Origin: Caballeronia megalochromosomata
GTDB taxonomy: Bacteria; Pseudomonadota; Gammaproteobacteria; Burkholderiales; Burkholderiaceae
Length of the DNA: 64,000 nt
Direction: 5' to 3'
NCBI GenBank assembly: GCA_001580565.1
Contig: LRBF01000060.1
Location: 1 to 64,000, forward strand
Positions 26,528 through 36,281 of the stretch are shown here, in pieces (position 1 is the stretch's first letter; every line of letters starts with the position of its first letter). Below the pieces are notes generated by a model that was not told the origin of the DNA, did no database searches, and saw only the letters and a list, made by a program, of their open reading frames with translations. The position numbers were made by a program, and so were the translations under genes.

Positions 26528-27061
26528 TCACAGCATGCGTTTAAGCACCGAGTCACGGAAGACAAAGCGATGAAACAGCGCTGCTGCGATATGCAAAACA
26601 ATCACCGCGAGCAACACCCACGCGAGCACGCTGTGAATGTCGCCCAGCGCCATCCCGGTGGACGCCCCTTTCGACGCTAGGGCCGGATAGGGAAGTACGC
26701 CAAGGAGATTCACCATCCAACCCCGTGCGGATGCGTTCGCCCATCCAGCAAGCGGTACGACCAGCAGCAGGGCGTATAGAAGCCAATGAGTTACGGTTGA
26801 TGCGAACCTCAACTGCGGCGAGAGCTCAGCTGGTTCCGGCGCGTGCGTCATCCGCCAGATGATTCGAATCGCCATAACGGCGACAATCGCTGCACCCACG
26901 CTCAAGTGCCACGAAATCTCGCCAGTCGGCAAGGTATCGTGATGCACGTCTGGCATCGTCCAACCGATGATGAACTGAGCAAAGATGAGACCGGCAATAA
27001 GCCAATGAAGCACACGAGCGACTGGACTGTACACGTAACCCTGCGAATGATTCTCAACCAC
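26528..27061 (-). CDS. cytochrome b561
   Basis: 177 residues with four membrane helices. Heme-ligating His residues are seen in ARVLHWLIAGLIF, EISWHLSVGAAIV, TVTHWLLYALLLVV and VLHIAAALFHRFVFRD, the pattern of the prokaryotic CybB family. It moves electrons from the quinone pool, possibly to superoxide, in the inner membrane. The start is GTG at 27061 with AGGAG upstream at a somewhat long distance. Single gene unit next to the iron protein MbfA; together they fit an oxidative/iron stress theme. Confidence 0.93.
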   Translation of the reverse strand: MVENHSQGYVYSPVARVLHWLIAGLIFAQFIIGWTMPDVHHDTLPTGEISWHLSVGAAIVAVMAIRIIWRMTHAPEPAELSPQLRFASTVTHWLLYALLLVVPLAGWANASARGWMVNLLGVLPYPALASKGASTGMALGDIHSVLAWVLLAVIVLHIAAALFHRFVFRDSVLKRML

Positions 27062-27362
27062 GATGGGTCCGGCTCCTGACAGAAACGAAGGGTGTCATGT
27101 TAGCGCGTCTGCGCTGAAGACAGCCTTAGGGGAGACGGATTACCTCAGGAATAAGTCGCTTCAACAATCCACGCCGACTTTGGCACCGACCCCAAGGGGG
27201 CGCCAGCGAATGCTGGCCGTTGGACGAAATGACCATGCTGACAGCAGCCTGAAACATAACCGGCGTTGTGCGTCTATTGCGCATGCTGGGCGAGGGTGCC
27301 TTCGAAAAGGCGACAGACGCTCCTAGGAAACGGGGAGACTGCGCCGCCGAAGACTACCCGAG
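27062..27362. other. intergenic, nothing recognised
   Basis: 300 bases upstream of the cytochrome gene and downstream of a small minus-strand gene. It must hold the cytochrome promoter on the minus strand. No repeat or RNA seen. Confidence 0.4.
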
Positions 27363-27539
27363 TTAGTCGTTCTCTTCGTCAAGATTCTTGCTGGACGAGT
27401 TCGAGCCTTCGGTGTCGGGTTTGGTCGTCTCATCTTTACCAGATTCTGTTTTCGTCACCTTCAACTCGTCTAGCTTGCGGTCAATGGTGTCCTTCGTGCT
27501 CGGACTCACGTTTTGTTTGGTCGAATCGGTCGTCGCCAT
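27363..27539 (-). CDS. 58-residue hydrophilic protein
   Basis: Starting at ATG 27539, five bases after GGAG. The product is very hydrophilic, almost free of bulky residues after position 30: TDSTKQNVSPSTKDTIDRKL, then a Lys/Glu/Ser-rich tail ending SSSKNLDEEND. It looks intrinsically disordered, similar in composition to stress-related hydrophilins. A longer frame extends upstream to 27884, but that part has chance composition. No family recognised. Confidence 0.55.
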   Translation of the reverse strand: MATTDSTKQNVSPSTKDTIDRKLDELKVTKTESGKDETTKPDTEGSNSSSKNLDEEND

Positions 27540-27741
27540 GTCTGCTCCAGTTCTCTTCGAAAGCGCGAAAGCGCGGGTTCCAGCAGTGGCCGCATGGGGC
27601 GTTCCTGCACGGACACGGCGGCGCGCAGCTAGTCGCGGCGGTCCGGACATCAGATAGCTCGCCTTTCGTACTGAAGGCCGTGCGCGCGCGAGGGAATGTG
27701 CTTTGCTAACAGATGTACACCCAGCACTTTTTATATCGACT

Positions 27742-27960
27742 ATGGCAATCACCTCCTCATCCCGGCGCGCGAAAGTCGTCTTGTTCCCGACGAGAAAGGT
27801 GGTCGTTGCGAAGGCTGCCGACACGGAAGCGTCAATCACTGCAGTCGCCGTGCGAGGTGCTTCGGAGGGCTCCAGCGACGGCAAATCCGTCTATGAGGGA
27901 CGTCGAAATATCAAGCAGAACAACCTCCGGTTTCCACACCTAGGCGGTCGCACTAAACGG
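27742..27960 (+). pseudogene. diverged or decayed copy of the 48.7-kb gene family
   Basis: From ATG 27742 the product begins MAITSSSRRAKVVLFPTRK, matching MANRTRRAKLVIFPNRL at 48718. The next part, GASEGSSDGKSVYEGRR and then NLRFPHLGG, aligns without gaps to ASYRPSSGRFVGTLKV and RMLYPFDGA of the intact protein but with most key residues lost. After about 27960 the frame runs into Arg/Cys-rich chance sequence to 28074. The intact paralogue has 136 residues. I read this as a degenerating copy; expression of a short N-terminal peptide cannot be excluded. Confidence 0.6.
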
Positions 27961-28152
27961 CGCTCAACTTATGCTTGCTCATCTACAGGTACGCCGCGAG
28001 TGCATCGGCGCCGCTGCTATTGTCGTCAATGCCGAGCACGCGCGGTGAGCATCCTCTCCAGGAAAGCTGGGTGACGTTCATCGCCGGGCCTCATGGGCCG
28101 TTCGTGTCATTTGCACGCCAACCCCGCGAACCGTCTTTGCCGAAGGCGTTCA

Positions 28153-29889
28153 TTAGTTTCTGGAGTCGAGCGCAAGGCGGACCGCTTTGGCGAGTTCATC
28201 GAGGCTATAAGGTTTAGCCAGAAGGGTGACGCCATCGTCGAGCCGTCCCTCATGGGAGATGATGTCGCGGGTGTACCCAGATGCGAAGACGACCGCGGCG
28301 CGATGAGGCGGTGCGCTTGCGATGGCTGCGAGTTCGCTGCTCCTTACGGTTCCTGGCATCACGACGTCCGTAAAAAGCAAATCAATAGCCGGACCTTTTT
28401 GCAAAACTGCCAGCGCTGAGTCGCCGTCGTGGGCGGACAAGACCTTGTAGCCAAGTTGCGCAAGCATATCGATTGCCGCAAGGCGCACGGCCGAATCGTC
28501 TTCTGCGACAAGGATGGTCTCTCCACCGTGGAGGGCGTGGGAATGTGTCGCGCGCTCGTCGGAGCTTTCTTCGCCGTCGCATGCTGGGAAGCACAGCGAA
28601 ATGGTCGTTCCCTTCCCAAGCTCTGTCTCGACGTCGATAAATCCAGCACTTTGCGTGACAAAGCCAAATACCATAGAGAGGCCCAAGCCGGTCCCATGCC
28701 CCTCCGGCTTTGTGGAATAGAACGGCTCAAACATACGCGCTCGGACGGTCTCAGACATGCCTTTGCCATTGTCGGTCACCGAGAGCTTGACGTACTCTCC
28801 GGAGGGCAAATCAGAATCGGTCGGTAGGTGCTGTTCATCGGTGCAGTTGCGCACATCGACCTTTATCCGTCCGGACTTGTCGATTGCGTCTCTCGAATTG
28901 ATGATTAGGTTCAATACCGCGTTCTCAAGCTGATTTCGGTCCACGTTTATATTCTTGACGTCCTCAGCCACTGTAACGGTGAGGGCTATTGACTCAGGAA
29001 GCGCTCGCAGCATGAGGTCAGACATTGAGTCCAATAGCTTTCTAGGACTGATGGTCCTTGGATTGAGCGGCTGCCGGCGGGCGAATGCAAGCATTTGCGA
29101 CGCCAGTCTGCTTCCCCGGCTGATGGCCGAGGACATTGCCCCAAACCGGCTTTCGAGGTTCGGCGTCTGTCGCGTCGCAAGTCTAATGAGTTCAAGGTTC
29201 GAAGATAGTATCTGCAGCACGTTATTGAAATCGTGTGCTACTCCGCCTGTGAGATTCCCTATCGCTTCAAGCTTCTGCACTTGGCGGAACCGCTCCTCGG
29301 CTTGGACTCGTGCTGTGACCGCCTCGGCAACGCGCTCTTCTAACGTCCGGGTGAGCTTTAGAAGCTTCTCTTCGGCAATTTTTCTGTCTTGCTCAGCGAG
29401 AACCTTCTCCGTGGTCTCGAAGACAATTGCAATGACGCCGGCTGGCCGACCGTCGTCGTCGGCTACCGAAGAGTAGTGCAGGTCCATCCAGACCTGCTCG
29501 GGTGTTCCACTGCGCAGAAGGGTGAGTTCCTTGTCCTTATAAGACAACGTCCCGCCGGCAAGGCAGGTATCCACGACGTGTCGGTTGAAGTCTGCGACCT
29601 CCGGCCAGCCTTCTTCAACAGGCTTACCAAGCAGGAAGGGGTGGCGACCTCCGGCAAACACGGCGTACGCGTCGTTGTAAACCATTGTGCCGCGTCGGCC
29701 CCAGAGCATGACCAAGGGCAGCGGTGACGCCAGTACGAATCTGACTGCTGCCTGAAGGCTATGCGACCAGCGTTTAATCGGGCCCAGCTCGGTATCGCTC
29801 CATTCGAAGGCAGCGATGCGTCTCGCCATTTCGCCTTCCCAGCCTGCGCAATCGTACGAATCTACTGGCCAAGTCTCTCGCGTCTTCAT
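28153..29889 (-). CDS. hybrid sensor histidine kinase with C-terminal receiver
   Basis: 578 residues from ATG at 29889 (AGGAAG upstream). Residues 1-165 form a PAS-type sensor (ASPLPLVMLWGRRGTMVYND, GGRHPFLLGKPVEEGWPEV). A coiled linker (EEKLLKLTRTLEERVAEAV) leads to the phosphoacceptor box GGVAHDFNNVLQ, then the ATPase domain with NLIINSRDAIDKSG, VTDNGKGM, FYSTKPEGHGTGLGLSMV. The C-terminal receiver has VAEDDSAVR, LLFTDVVMPG (phospho-Asp) and LLAKPY. No membrane segments, so a cytosolic kinase. No partner with a DNA-binding output is adjacent; a stand-alone receiver lies about 400 bases upstream on the other strand. Confidence 0.94.
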   Translation of the reverse strand: MKTRETWPVDSYDCAGWEGEMARRIAAFEWSDTELGPIKRWSHSLQAAVRFVLASPLPLVMLWGRRGTMVYNDAYAVFAGGRHPFLLGKPVEEGWPEVADFNRHVVDTCLAGGTLSYKDKELTLLRSGTPEQVWMDLHYSSVADDDGRPAGVIAIVFETTEKVLAEQDRKIAEEKLLKLTRTLEERVAEAVTARVQAEERFRQVQKLEAIGNLTGGVAHDFNNVLQILSSNLELIRLATRQTPNLESRFGAMSSAISRGSRLASQMLAFARRQPLNPRTISPRKLLDSMSDLMLRALPESIALTVTVAEDVKNINVDRNQLENAVLNLIINSRDAIDKSGRIKVDVRNCTDEQHLPTDSDLPSGEYVKLSVTDNGKGMSETVRARMFEPFYSTKPEGHGTGLGLSMVFGFVTQSAGFIDVETELGKGTTISLCFPACDGEESSDERATHSHALHGGETILVAEDDSAVRLAAIDMLAQLGYKVLSAHDGDSALAVLQKGPAIDLLFTDVVMPGTVRSSELAAIASAPPHRAAVVFASGYTRDIISHEGRLDDGVTLLAKPYSLDELAKAVRLALDSRN

Positions 29890-30294
29890 TGCGCTTGCTT
29901 CCTGCAAAAGAGGAAGATATCCGTCTAGGGTTTGTCCATCGATGTAATGCTGACTTTTCGACAGCAGTAATTTAGAACATTTCTACGGCGAACCACAATG
30001 ACAATAATCCGAGTCCGTTGTCCGAGGCGTTGGTCCAGCGTTACAAGCTTTCGCCGCCAGTGAAAAGCAAACGTTTCCGAACTCCGAATTGCATTCACTC
30101 TTCCCAGGCGCCCCACCAAGACTCGCCTCTTCTAATGCCCGCGTGCTCATCACTTTTCCTTTCCGGCGGACTGGCGTAATGTGACCGTTGAGCCGGTTTA
30201 GGCGCGTAGCGAATGCTTACCGTGTTGGCGACGGAAGAGGGCGCGCGAGAATCGTCGAACTGTGCGTTGTTTGCAACTCCTTGGTCGAACTGAG
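29890..30294. promoter_or_regulatory. divergent promoter region between kinase and receiver genes
   Basis: About 400 bases without a supported gene between a minus-strand hybrid kinase and a plus-strand receiver protein. It must hold both promoters. No clear operator or hairpin was picked out. Confidence 0.4.
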
Positions 30295-30672
30295 ATGTCT
30301 ACAATCACCCGGCCTCCTACCGTCCTCCTCATTGATGACGAGGACGATACCCGCAGCATTTGGGGCATGGTCCTTGAGCTAGCCGGAATGAACGTCGTTT
30401 GCGCAGGAACCGGAGAAGAAGGCATATCGGCGGCCATAACGCACAGGCCAGACCTCATAATCACTGATTTCATGATGCCCGGGATTGACGGCATTGAAGT
30501 GTGCCGCAGAGTTCGCGCCGACGAGCGCCTGCGCGACGTCCGGCTCATTCTTTGGTCCGCCGCGCGAGGAATCGACGCTAAAGGGTTAGCGGACCTGGTC
30601 GTCGAGAAGCCAGTGCAAATCGACCTGCTGTTGCACCATGTGCGTCGGTTGTTGGACACCGGCCGATATTAA
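30295..30672 (+). CDS. stand-alone receiver-domain response regulator
   Basis: 125 residues from ATG at 30295. A complete CheY-like receiver: VLLIDDEDDTRSIWG (acidic pair), LIITDFMMPGIDG with the phospho-Asp, LILWSAARG with the switch Ser, and VEKPVQ with the conserved Lys. There is no output domain, and the C-terminus ends right after the receiver (RRLLDTGRY). It is divergent from the hybrid kinase at 28-30 kb and probably takes part in a phosphorelay with the kinases nearby. One of four such proteins in the window. Confidence 0.9.
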   Translation: MSTITRPPTVLLIDDEDDTRSIWGMVLELAGMNVVCAGTGEEGISAAITHRPDLIITDFMMPGIDGIEVCRRVRADERLRDVRLILWSAARGIDAKGLADLVVEKPVQIDLLLHHVRRLLDTGRY

Positions 30673-31367
30673 GGGCCGCTTCGTAGCTGCGGATGAGCGG
30701 CGGCGGTCCTTCGGCGGCACTGCCGGACTCACAAGCCCTCGCACAACCTCGATGTAAGTATCGAGCCGGTGCTTGAGCATCACCGCGCAAGGCCGTTGCG
30801 CCCGCTAGCTATGTTGAACCGGGTGGCGAAGGACGGGAATTCCTGGGGTACCTGACGAGAAACGACGCTTGTTCGGAGTGCTTTGCGGAACTCAGGATGG
30901 GTATGACCTGCATGCTGCGACGCACAATTCTCTTTGCAATGGCGAGTATAGCTGGCCGAGAGACTATGCCCTCAGTTCGCAGACGAAATGGAAGAATCGT
31001 GGTCCGTGACGTCGAAGCAGCGGCGACATACCGAACGAGTGGCGGCCGAAATCTGGCGCGTCAGAGGCACCGAACCGCCCTTTGAACTTCCTGCGCGAGC
31101 GAGGACTCGAGTTCACCCTGCTTCTCGGCTGCTCCCCCAAGCGGACGACGGGTGCGACGAGATGGAAGTCGAATGCTTTCTTTCAAAGATGGCTAGCGTG
31201 CACTACGGCTCGTTCGCTATCGGCCGACGCTTGACCTTTCCCGATGGGACGCTGTTGGCCGCTGACTGCCGACGCACCGGTCGTCTCAGAACAGAGTTAG
31301 CGGCGCTGTCGGAGGCCACGATGCTGGTCGGTCAATTCGCTAGCTCGTGGTCAAAGGCAGAACGCCG
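30673..31367. other. long gap, one doubtful frame
   Basis: About 700 bases. A plus-strand frame from 30988 to 31455 runs into the 3' end of the next kinase; its middle (EVECFLSKMASVHYGSFAIG, RRLTFPDGTLLAADC) has some protein character, but the rest does not. It may be a relic or chance. No repeat or RNA feature noted. Confidence 0.3.
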
Positions 31368-33149
31368 TCAACTACCGTCAGCCAGTGGTCTCGGCGGCCG
31401 CCCGACTTGCAACACATGTTTCAGGTCCGCGAGCGCCGGCGGTTTCACGAGGTAGCAGTCGAACACTCCGTCTTGGCGTTCGGTCGGTGCAGTGTCTCCG
31501 GTAAGGGCCACGAGTCGAGTCATCGAACACTGGGGATGCTGCTTAAGCAGACCGGCGAGCGTCGGACCGTCCATCCCAGGCATGTGAACATCAATCAATG
31601 CGACGTCCGGTGTGAATGAATCAACGATAGCCAGTGCCTCGGAGCCGCTTTGTGCGCGCCGCACTTCGTGGCCATCAAGCGCCAGCAACATCGAGAGCGC
31701 CTCCGTCGCATCGCAATTATCATCGACCAACAAGATTCGAGCAGGCGGAATGCCGTGAGTGGTTGGAGCAGAATGCCCGATGCCGCTCTTGCAGACGATG
31801 GGCAGTCGCATTGTGACGCAGGTTCCTTTGCCTTCACCGTCGCTCGCAATTGTCACCGTGCCGTGATGCGCCTGAACGAGATACTTCACGACGGAAAGCC
31901 CTAAGCCTAAGCCACCGTCAGCACGCGTCCCGAGGTAGGGCGATTGCGCGTACAACTCGAAGACCCGCGGCAATAGGTCTGGTGCGATGCCGATACCAGT
32001 GTCGGTCACCGAGATGACGGCATCCCATCTTGATTGCTCGTCGCCGACCATCGCATCTGGGTCGGGCGCCTCAACGAGCAGGGCTATTTCGCCCCCCGGA
32101 GGCGTATATTTCACCGCGTTGGACAGTACGTTGCAGACAATCTGCGTAAGCCGGGCCGAATCGGCATACACCGTCACGGGGGAAGCCGGCAAGGTTGCGC
32201 GCAAATGTTGCCTGCGCCTGCTCGCATCTTCGCCGACGGCGGCCATGGCGTCCTTGACAATATCGCCAAGCAGGCAGTACGCGAGGTTGACGCAGAGCTT
32301 GCCGTGCCGGACGCGCGATACATCGAGCAGGTCGCCTACGAGACGTTTCATCTGCTGAACTTGACGGTGCGCTAGGGCGAGCGCCGAAAGCACTGCGGGA
32401 TTTCCGGCCGCGAGTTTCTGCGCCGCCTCTAGCGCTGCATCGATGGGCGCAAGTGGACAACGCAGTTCATGAGCCAATGTCGCGATGAAATTGTCCTTGT
32501 TGGCCTCAGCCTGCAGCAGCGATTTTCTGGCCGCTTCAGCGTCCTCCGCGCGCGCTTCAGCGTCGGCTTTGGCGTCTGCGACCCTCAATGCCGCGAACGC
32601 GAAGTCGGCCAGGCTCGTCAGGATGCGACGATGCTCGCTGTCAAACTGTATCTCGGCATCATGGGAAAGGACCCAAAGCGCTCCTCTCGGACCGGCGGCG
32701 CCGGGGACCGGTACAACGAGCTCTTCGGTGATATCTGGCTCAATGACCGAAAGGCACGGGAAGACCCGCTTCGGAGAAGATATGAGCTGAGGCGCGCCTA
32801 AGCGGAACGCCAGCCCGCCGGGGCTCTCGTCGGCCGGGATGACGTGCCCTACGAGCTGAGCGCAGCGACCCGACACAGCAATCCAACGGAAAGTCTCCGG
32901 CTGACCTGGCTGGTGTTCGTGAAGGCTGATTCCAGCGCTGCCAGCGCGACATAGGGCAAGCGCGGTGTCGGCCAAAGTCTGGAACATCGCGCTGTGAGAC
33001 TCCGTAAACGCTTTGGCCAGCGCGTGCAGCGCCGCACTTTCGGCGGCGTAGTCGGGAGAACGCCGGCGACGGGAGTCAAGCTTCGACGTGACGACCGAAC
33101 CCGTGCGCCGGACGCGCTCGACCATGGGAATTTCAGACGGCTCCTGCAT
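31368..33149 (-). CDS. GAF-type hybrid sensor histidine kinase with receiver
   Basis: 593 residues. Residues 35-195 are a GAF-like sensor (ALHALAKAFTESHSAMFQ, CRAGSAGISLHEHQPGQPE, EELVVPVPGAAGPRGALWVL). A coiled linker leads to the phosphoacceptor box FIATLAHELRCPLAPID, the ATPase domain with NVLSNAVKYTPPGGEIAL, VTDTGIGIAPDLL and DGGLGLGLSVVKYL, and a C-terminal receiver with LLVDDNCDATEAL, VALIDVHMPGMDG and YLVKPPA. No membrane helix. ATG at 33149 was used; another at 33125 is possible. It is a close paralogue of the kinase at 46486-48243 along its whole length. Confidence 0.95.
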   Translation of the reverse strand: MQEPSEIPMVERVRRTGSVVTSKLDSRRRRSPDYAAESAALHALAKAFTESHSAMFQTLADTALALCRAGSAGISLHEHQPGQPETFRWIAVSGRCAQLVGHVIPADESPGGLAFRLGAPQLISSPKRVFPCLSVIEPDITEELVVPVPGAAGPRGALWVLSHDAEIQFDSEHRRILTSLADFAFAALRVADAKADAEARAEDAEAARKSLLQAEANKDNFIATLAHELRCPLAPIDAALEAAQKLAAGNPAVLSALALAHRQVQQMKRLVGDLLDVSRVRHGKLCVNLAYCLLGDIVKDAMAAVGEDASRRRQHLRATLPASPVTVYADSARLTQIVCNVLSNAVKYTPPGGEIALLVEAPDPDAMVGDEQSRWDAVISVTDTGIGIAPDLLPRVFELYAQSPYLGTRADGGLGLGLSVVKYLVQAHHGTVTIASDGEGKGTCVTMRLPIVCKSGIGHSAPTTHGIPPARILLVDDNCDATEALSMLLALDGHEVRRAQSGSEALAIVDSFTPDVALIDVHMPGMDGPTLAGLLKQHPQCSMTRLVALTGDTAPTERQDGVFDCYLVKPPALADLKHVLQVGRPPRPLADGS

Positions 33150-33528
33150 GTTTAGCTCTTATCAGGCTGAAGGCAGTGCGCGCGCTTTTTAATTTTAGGC
33201 GTTGCGCAATCATTGTGCGGCGGTGAGTGCGTAGAAAGTCAACCAATATAGAGACCGGAGCCTGCACGGAACAGGTAGTCTCGCATGCCATATTTGTAGA
33301 CTGCGATGTCCGGTTTTGAGAGGAGCGCGGGGCGGGTGCTGGCAAAACACGTCAGCGCGGAGGCCGTTTCCACCGAAGCCCAGGCACGGCGATTGCTCCC
33401 ATCGGTTCATCACGGCCACACCCTTCGGTCTCAGTCGTGCCACCGTGTCCGATAGAAGGCTCGGCCCCCGAGCGACGACGGCTCGCCCCTGCGAACTTTG
33501 ACTTATAAACCTACAACAGGGCAAAGTG
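33150..33528. promoter_or_regulatory. divergent promoter region between two hybrid kinases
   Basis: About 380 bases between divergently transcribed kinase genes. It likely holds both promoters. No convincing gene and no clear operator could be picked out. Confidence 0.45.
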
Positions 33529-35118
33529 ATGAACGACGTCGACAGCTCGTCGAACTGGCATCCGGACGGGGGCCGCAACGGGACGCGAACTGAGGATGCG
33601 ACGTTCAGGCTGCTCGTTAATTCGGTCCGCGAGTACGCCATCTTTCGGCTTAGCGAAACGGGAATCATAACCACGTGGAACCCTGGCGCCCAGCGAGTCA
33701 AGGGCTACTGCGCCGACGAAATTATCGGGCGGCACTTCTCCGTTTTTTACACGCCGGACCAGCGTGCGAAGGGTCGACCCGAGGAGGTGCTGCGTCGGGC
33801 GCTCAGTAGCGGACAGTATTCGGAGGAGGGATGGCGTGTACGCAAGGATGGCTCTCTGTTCTGGGCCAGCATTGTCATCTCCGTAATTCGTGACGCGGAT
33901 GGCAAACTGCTCGGCTTCGCTAAAGTTGTTCGCGACATGACGGAACGACGTAGGCTGGAGGAACTGGAGGCGTCAAGCCGTCGGATGAACGAATTCCTCG
34001 CCATGTTGGGGCACGAGCTGAGGAACCCGCTGGCCCCAATACGCAACGCAGTCGGGCTTCTCCAGCAGCAGTCGCTTCCAACTGCAGACATCCTCCGCCG
34101 CACCCGTGACATCGTTGACCGGCAGCTCGCGCACATGACCCGACTCGTCGACGACCTTCTTGATGCCGGGCGGATTACCACGGGGAAAGTTCGCGTGACG
34201 CCGGCACCCGTTGCCATCCAAGACGTCATTGACCGCGCGGTCGAAGCTGTTCGGCCCAAGGTAGAAGCCAAAGGCCAAACGCTCGATGTCCGTATGCCAG
34301 ACGAGCCAGTTATCGTCAACGGCGACATGACACGGCTCGTCCAGGTTATTCACAACCTCTTAGACAACGCCTCCAAATATACACAGGCGGGCGGGCTCAT
34401 TCAGCTTGAGGCGCTGCACGTGGACTGGATGGTTTCGATTTCCATCGAGGACAACGGTTGTGGGATAGCGCCCGAGTCACTGGACCTGGTGTTCGACCTG
34501 TTCGCGCAGGAGAGGCATCCTGACGCGCCCGTGGAAGAGGGTGGCCTCGGTATCGGGCTGACCTTGGCGCGCTCGCTTGTTGAACTGCATGGCGGTCGTA
34601 TCGAGGTCCTGAGCGCAGGGCCAGGCCGCGGGAGTGCAGTCACCGTTTGGCTACCCGCGTACAAAGAGAACCCGAAGTTCGCAAGTCCTGAGGCAGCCCT
34701 TCCACGGCCGCACACAGGGCCGATAAAAGTTTTGGTGGTGGATGACAATCGCGACTCGGCGGACAGCATGGAGATGCTTCTGGAAGCCCTGGGTCACAAC
34801 GCCTTGAAAGCTTATGGCGGTGCACAGGCAATAGACATAGCAGCTTCATTTCGTCCAGACTTGGTCCTACTTGACCTCTCGATGCCCTTGTTGACGGGTT
34901 ACGAGGCTATAGGGCGCCTGCGTGAAGTTGCACGCAACGACGCGCTTGTCGTTGCAGCAGTAACAGGGTTCGGGCAGGCAGAAGACCGACAAAGAACCAG
35001 AGATGCAGGCTTTGATGCGCACTTGACGAAACCGGTTGGCTTAGCCGAGCTAGAATCGGTCCTCGCACTCGCGGACGACAGGTTGCGAGAAAGCGTTCCG
35101 GCACGAGCCGCAGAGTGA
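33529..35118 (+). CDS. PAS hybrid sensor histidine kinase with receiver
   Basis: 529 residues from ATG at 33529 (a GTG directly before it is also in frame). Residues 20-145 are a PAS domain (FRLLVNSVREYAIFRLSETG, TTWNPGAQRVKGYCADEIIG, HFSVFYTPDQ). The phosphoacceptor box is FLAMLGHELRNPLAPIRNAV; the ATPase domain has NLLDNASKYTQAGGLI, IEDNGCGIAPESL and GGLGIGLTLARSLVELHGG. The receiver has VLVVDDNRDSADSMEM, LVLLDLSMPLLTG and HLTKPVG. Cytosolic. This PAS-HisKA-HATPase-REC form is common in Burkholderiales and often paired with CheB/CheR-like or stand-alone receivers. Confidence 0.95.
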   Translation: MNDVDSSSNWHPDGGRNGTRTEDATFRLLVNSVREYAIFRLSETGIITTWNPGAQRVKGYCADEIIGRHFSVFYTPDQRAKGRPEEVLRRALSSGQYSEEGWRVRKDGSLFWASIVISVIRDADGKLLGFAKVVRDMTERRRLEELEASSRRMNEFLAMLGHELRNPLAPIRNAVGLLQQQSLPTADILRRTRDIVDRQLAHMTRLVDDLLDAGRITTGKVRVTPAPVAIQDVIDRAVEAVRPKVEAKGQTLDVRMPDEPVIVNGDMTRLVQVIHNLLDNASKYTQAGGLIQLEALHVDWMVSISIEDNGCGIAPESLDLVFDLFAQERHPDAPVEEGGLGIGLTLARSLVELHGGRIEVLSAGPGRGSAVTVWLPAYKENPKFASPEAALPRPHTGPIKVLVVDDNRDSADSMEMLLEALGHNALKAYGGAQAIDIAASFRPDLVLLDLSMPLLTGYEAIGRLREVARNDALVVAAVTGFGQAEDRQRTRDAGFDAHLTKPVGLAELESVLALADDRLRESVPARAAE

Positions 35119-35814
35119 TTCTAAAGTCGACTGTCAGCCTATGTAGAATTAAACGTACGGCGTCCTCACGGAGCCGCGCGGACCGCTTGTTCGTTAGTCC
35201 GGGCGAAACGTGAATTCATTCGACTTTCGTTGCTGTCAGCGATGCACTTTGCTCATTGTGCGCATCATGCGATAGCCAAGTGATTCGTGCAGCAAGGTTA
35301 TCTTCGAGACGGTATCGAAGTGGCGTCACCCGTTGGTCCAAACGAGTGCGAGCCGCAGCTCTTTGTGCGGCGGCTCGCGGCGATACCAAAACAACTCGCC
35401 CCGACCAATGCCGGGAATTTTGCCCAAACATGGGCGCGCTTTGCTCCAAGATAGAAGGCAGTTAGCCGACTGACTTGCCGGTACTGTCATGCCCTTGACG
35501 ACCCAATTTCCTGTTCACTTTCGATAGACTTACCTCCCGTGAATTTTGCCAATGTTTCCTCGCATCCGCGAGCTTCGAATTCGCCTGGCCGACTACACGC
35601 CGAAATTTCAGCAAATGATTCTTCAAGAACTGTCTCGTCGCTTCCTCCAATGGACTCGACGCGTCTTCTTTGTACGGCATCCGATATTAAAGCCGCGCAG
35701 CCGACCGTCGCTACATGACTGACCTCGACGAAGCAAAATTTAGTAACGAGGAAAGCATGCGTCAATAAGCATTCTCGAATAATTGGCGCGCGCGTCCATA
35801 AATGCACTTGTATG
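35119..35814. other. long gap with two doubtful minus-strand frames
   Basis: About 700 bases. A minus-strand frame at 35216-35449 ends with LRYRLEDNLAARITWLSHDA, and another at 35462-35680 contains PLEEATRQFLKNHLLKFRRV; both have some protein character but no ribosome site or known domain. They may be small genes or remnants. Nothing else stands out. Confidence 0.3.
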
Positions 35815-36198
35815 TCACTGTATAGGCGGCGCCGCGCCAAACTTTTCTGCCAGCATTCTCTCGTAGACGCCGAAATGCAAGTCGACGTCTTCCTGGGCGA
35901 CCGTCTGCACAAAGATATTCACCTTCTCGGACGGCAGCCCCATCACTGTCGCTATTGCTGCTTCGAGCTGCGGCGCGCAAATGCGGTCTTCCGGCAAGGT
36001 TGAACCGACTGTGATGTCGTAGCTTTTCTCTTCCCGAAGTACGATGTCAACAACGCGCGCCCGTGCGCTCATGTTGTTATCAACGGCTAGTCGCGTCACA
36101 TCTGCCAGTTGGTGCATGACTTCTGTCGGGAACCCCTTGGCCGAGCGGAGCCGAATGCGATGCTTGCCAAGCGTGCGCCAATCAGTGTCGAATTCCAT
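35815..36198 (-). CDS. unknown protein divergent from the Hsp20 pair
   Basis: 127 residues from ATG at 36198 with a good GGAGG five bases upstream. The product is a well-behaved globular sequence: TLGKHRIRLRSAKGFPTEVM, HQLADVTRLAVDNNMSARAR, DIVLREEKSYDITVGSTLPE and a C-terminal LHFGVYERMLAEKFG. No signal peptide or membrane segment. I do not recognise the family. It lies divergent from the hsp20 genes, and a sigma-32-like promoter can be drawn on its own strand (36228-36257), so it may be heat-shock induced and work with the small chaperones. Confidence 0.75.
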   Translation of the reverse strand: MEFDTDWRTLGKHRIRLRSAKGFPTEVMHQLADVTRLAVDNNMSARARVVDIVLREEKSYDITVGSTLPEDRICAPQLEAAIATVMGLPSEKVNIFVQTVAQEDVDLHFGVYERMLAEKFGAAPPIQ

Positions 36199-36227
36199 GA
36201 CGACCTCCAAGTAGTCCAGGTGCGCGG

Positions 36228-36257
36228 ATAGTAGGACCCCAAGGCTGGTTTTTCAAG
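36228..36257 (-). promoter_or_regulatory. sigma-32-like promoter, minus strand
   Basis: On the minus strand CTTGAAA (36257-36251) is followed after 14 bases by TCCTACTAT (36236-36228), close to the heat-shock consensus CTTGAAA / CCCCATNT. It lies about 30 bases before the start codon region of the 36198 gene, leaving a short leader. Confidence 0.5.
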
Positions 36258-36281
36258 ACATAAAATTTGGTGGAATGGGCT

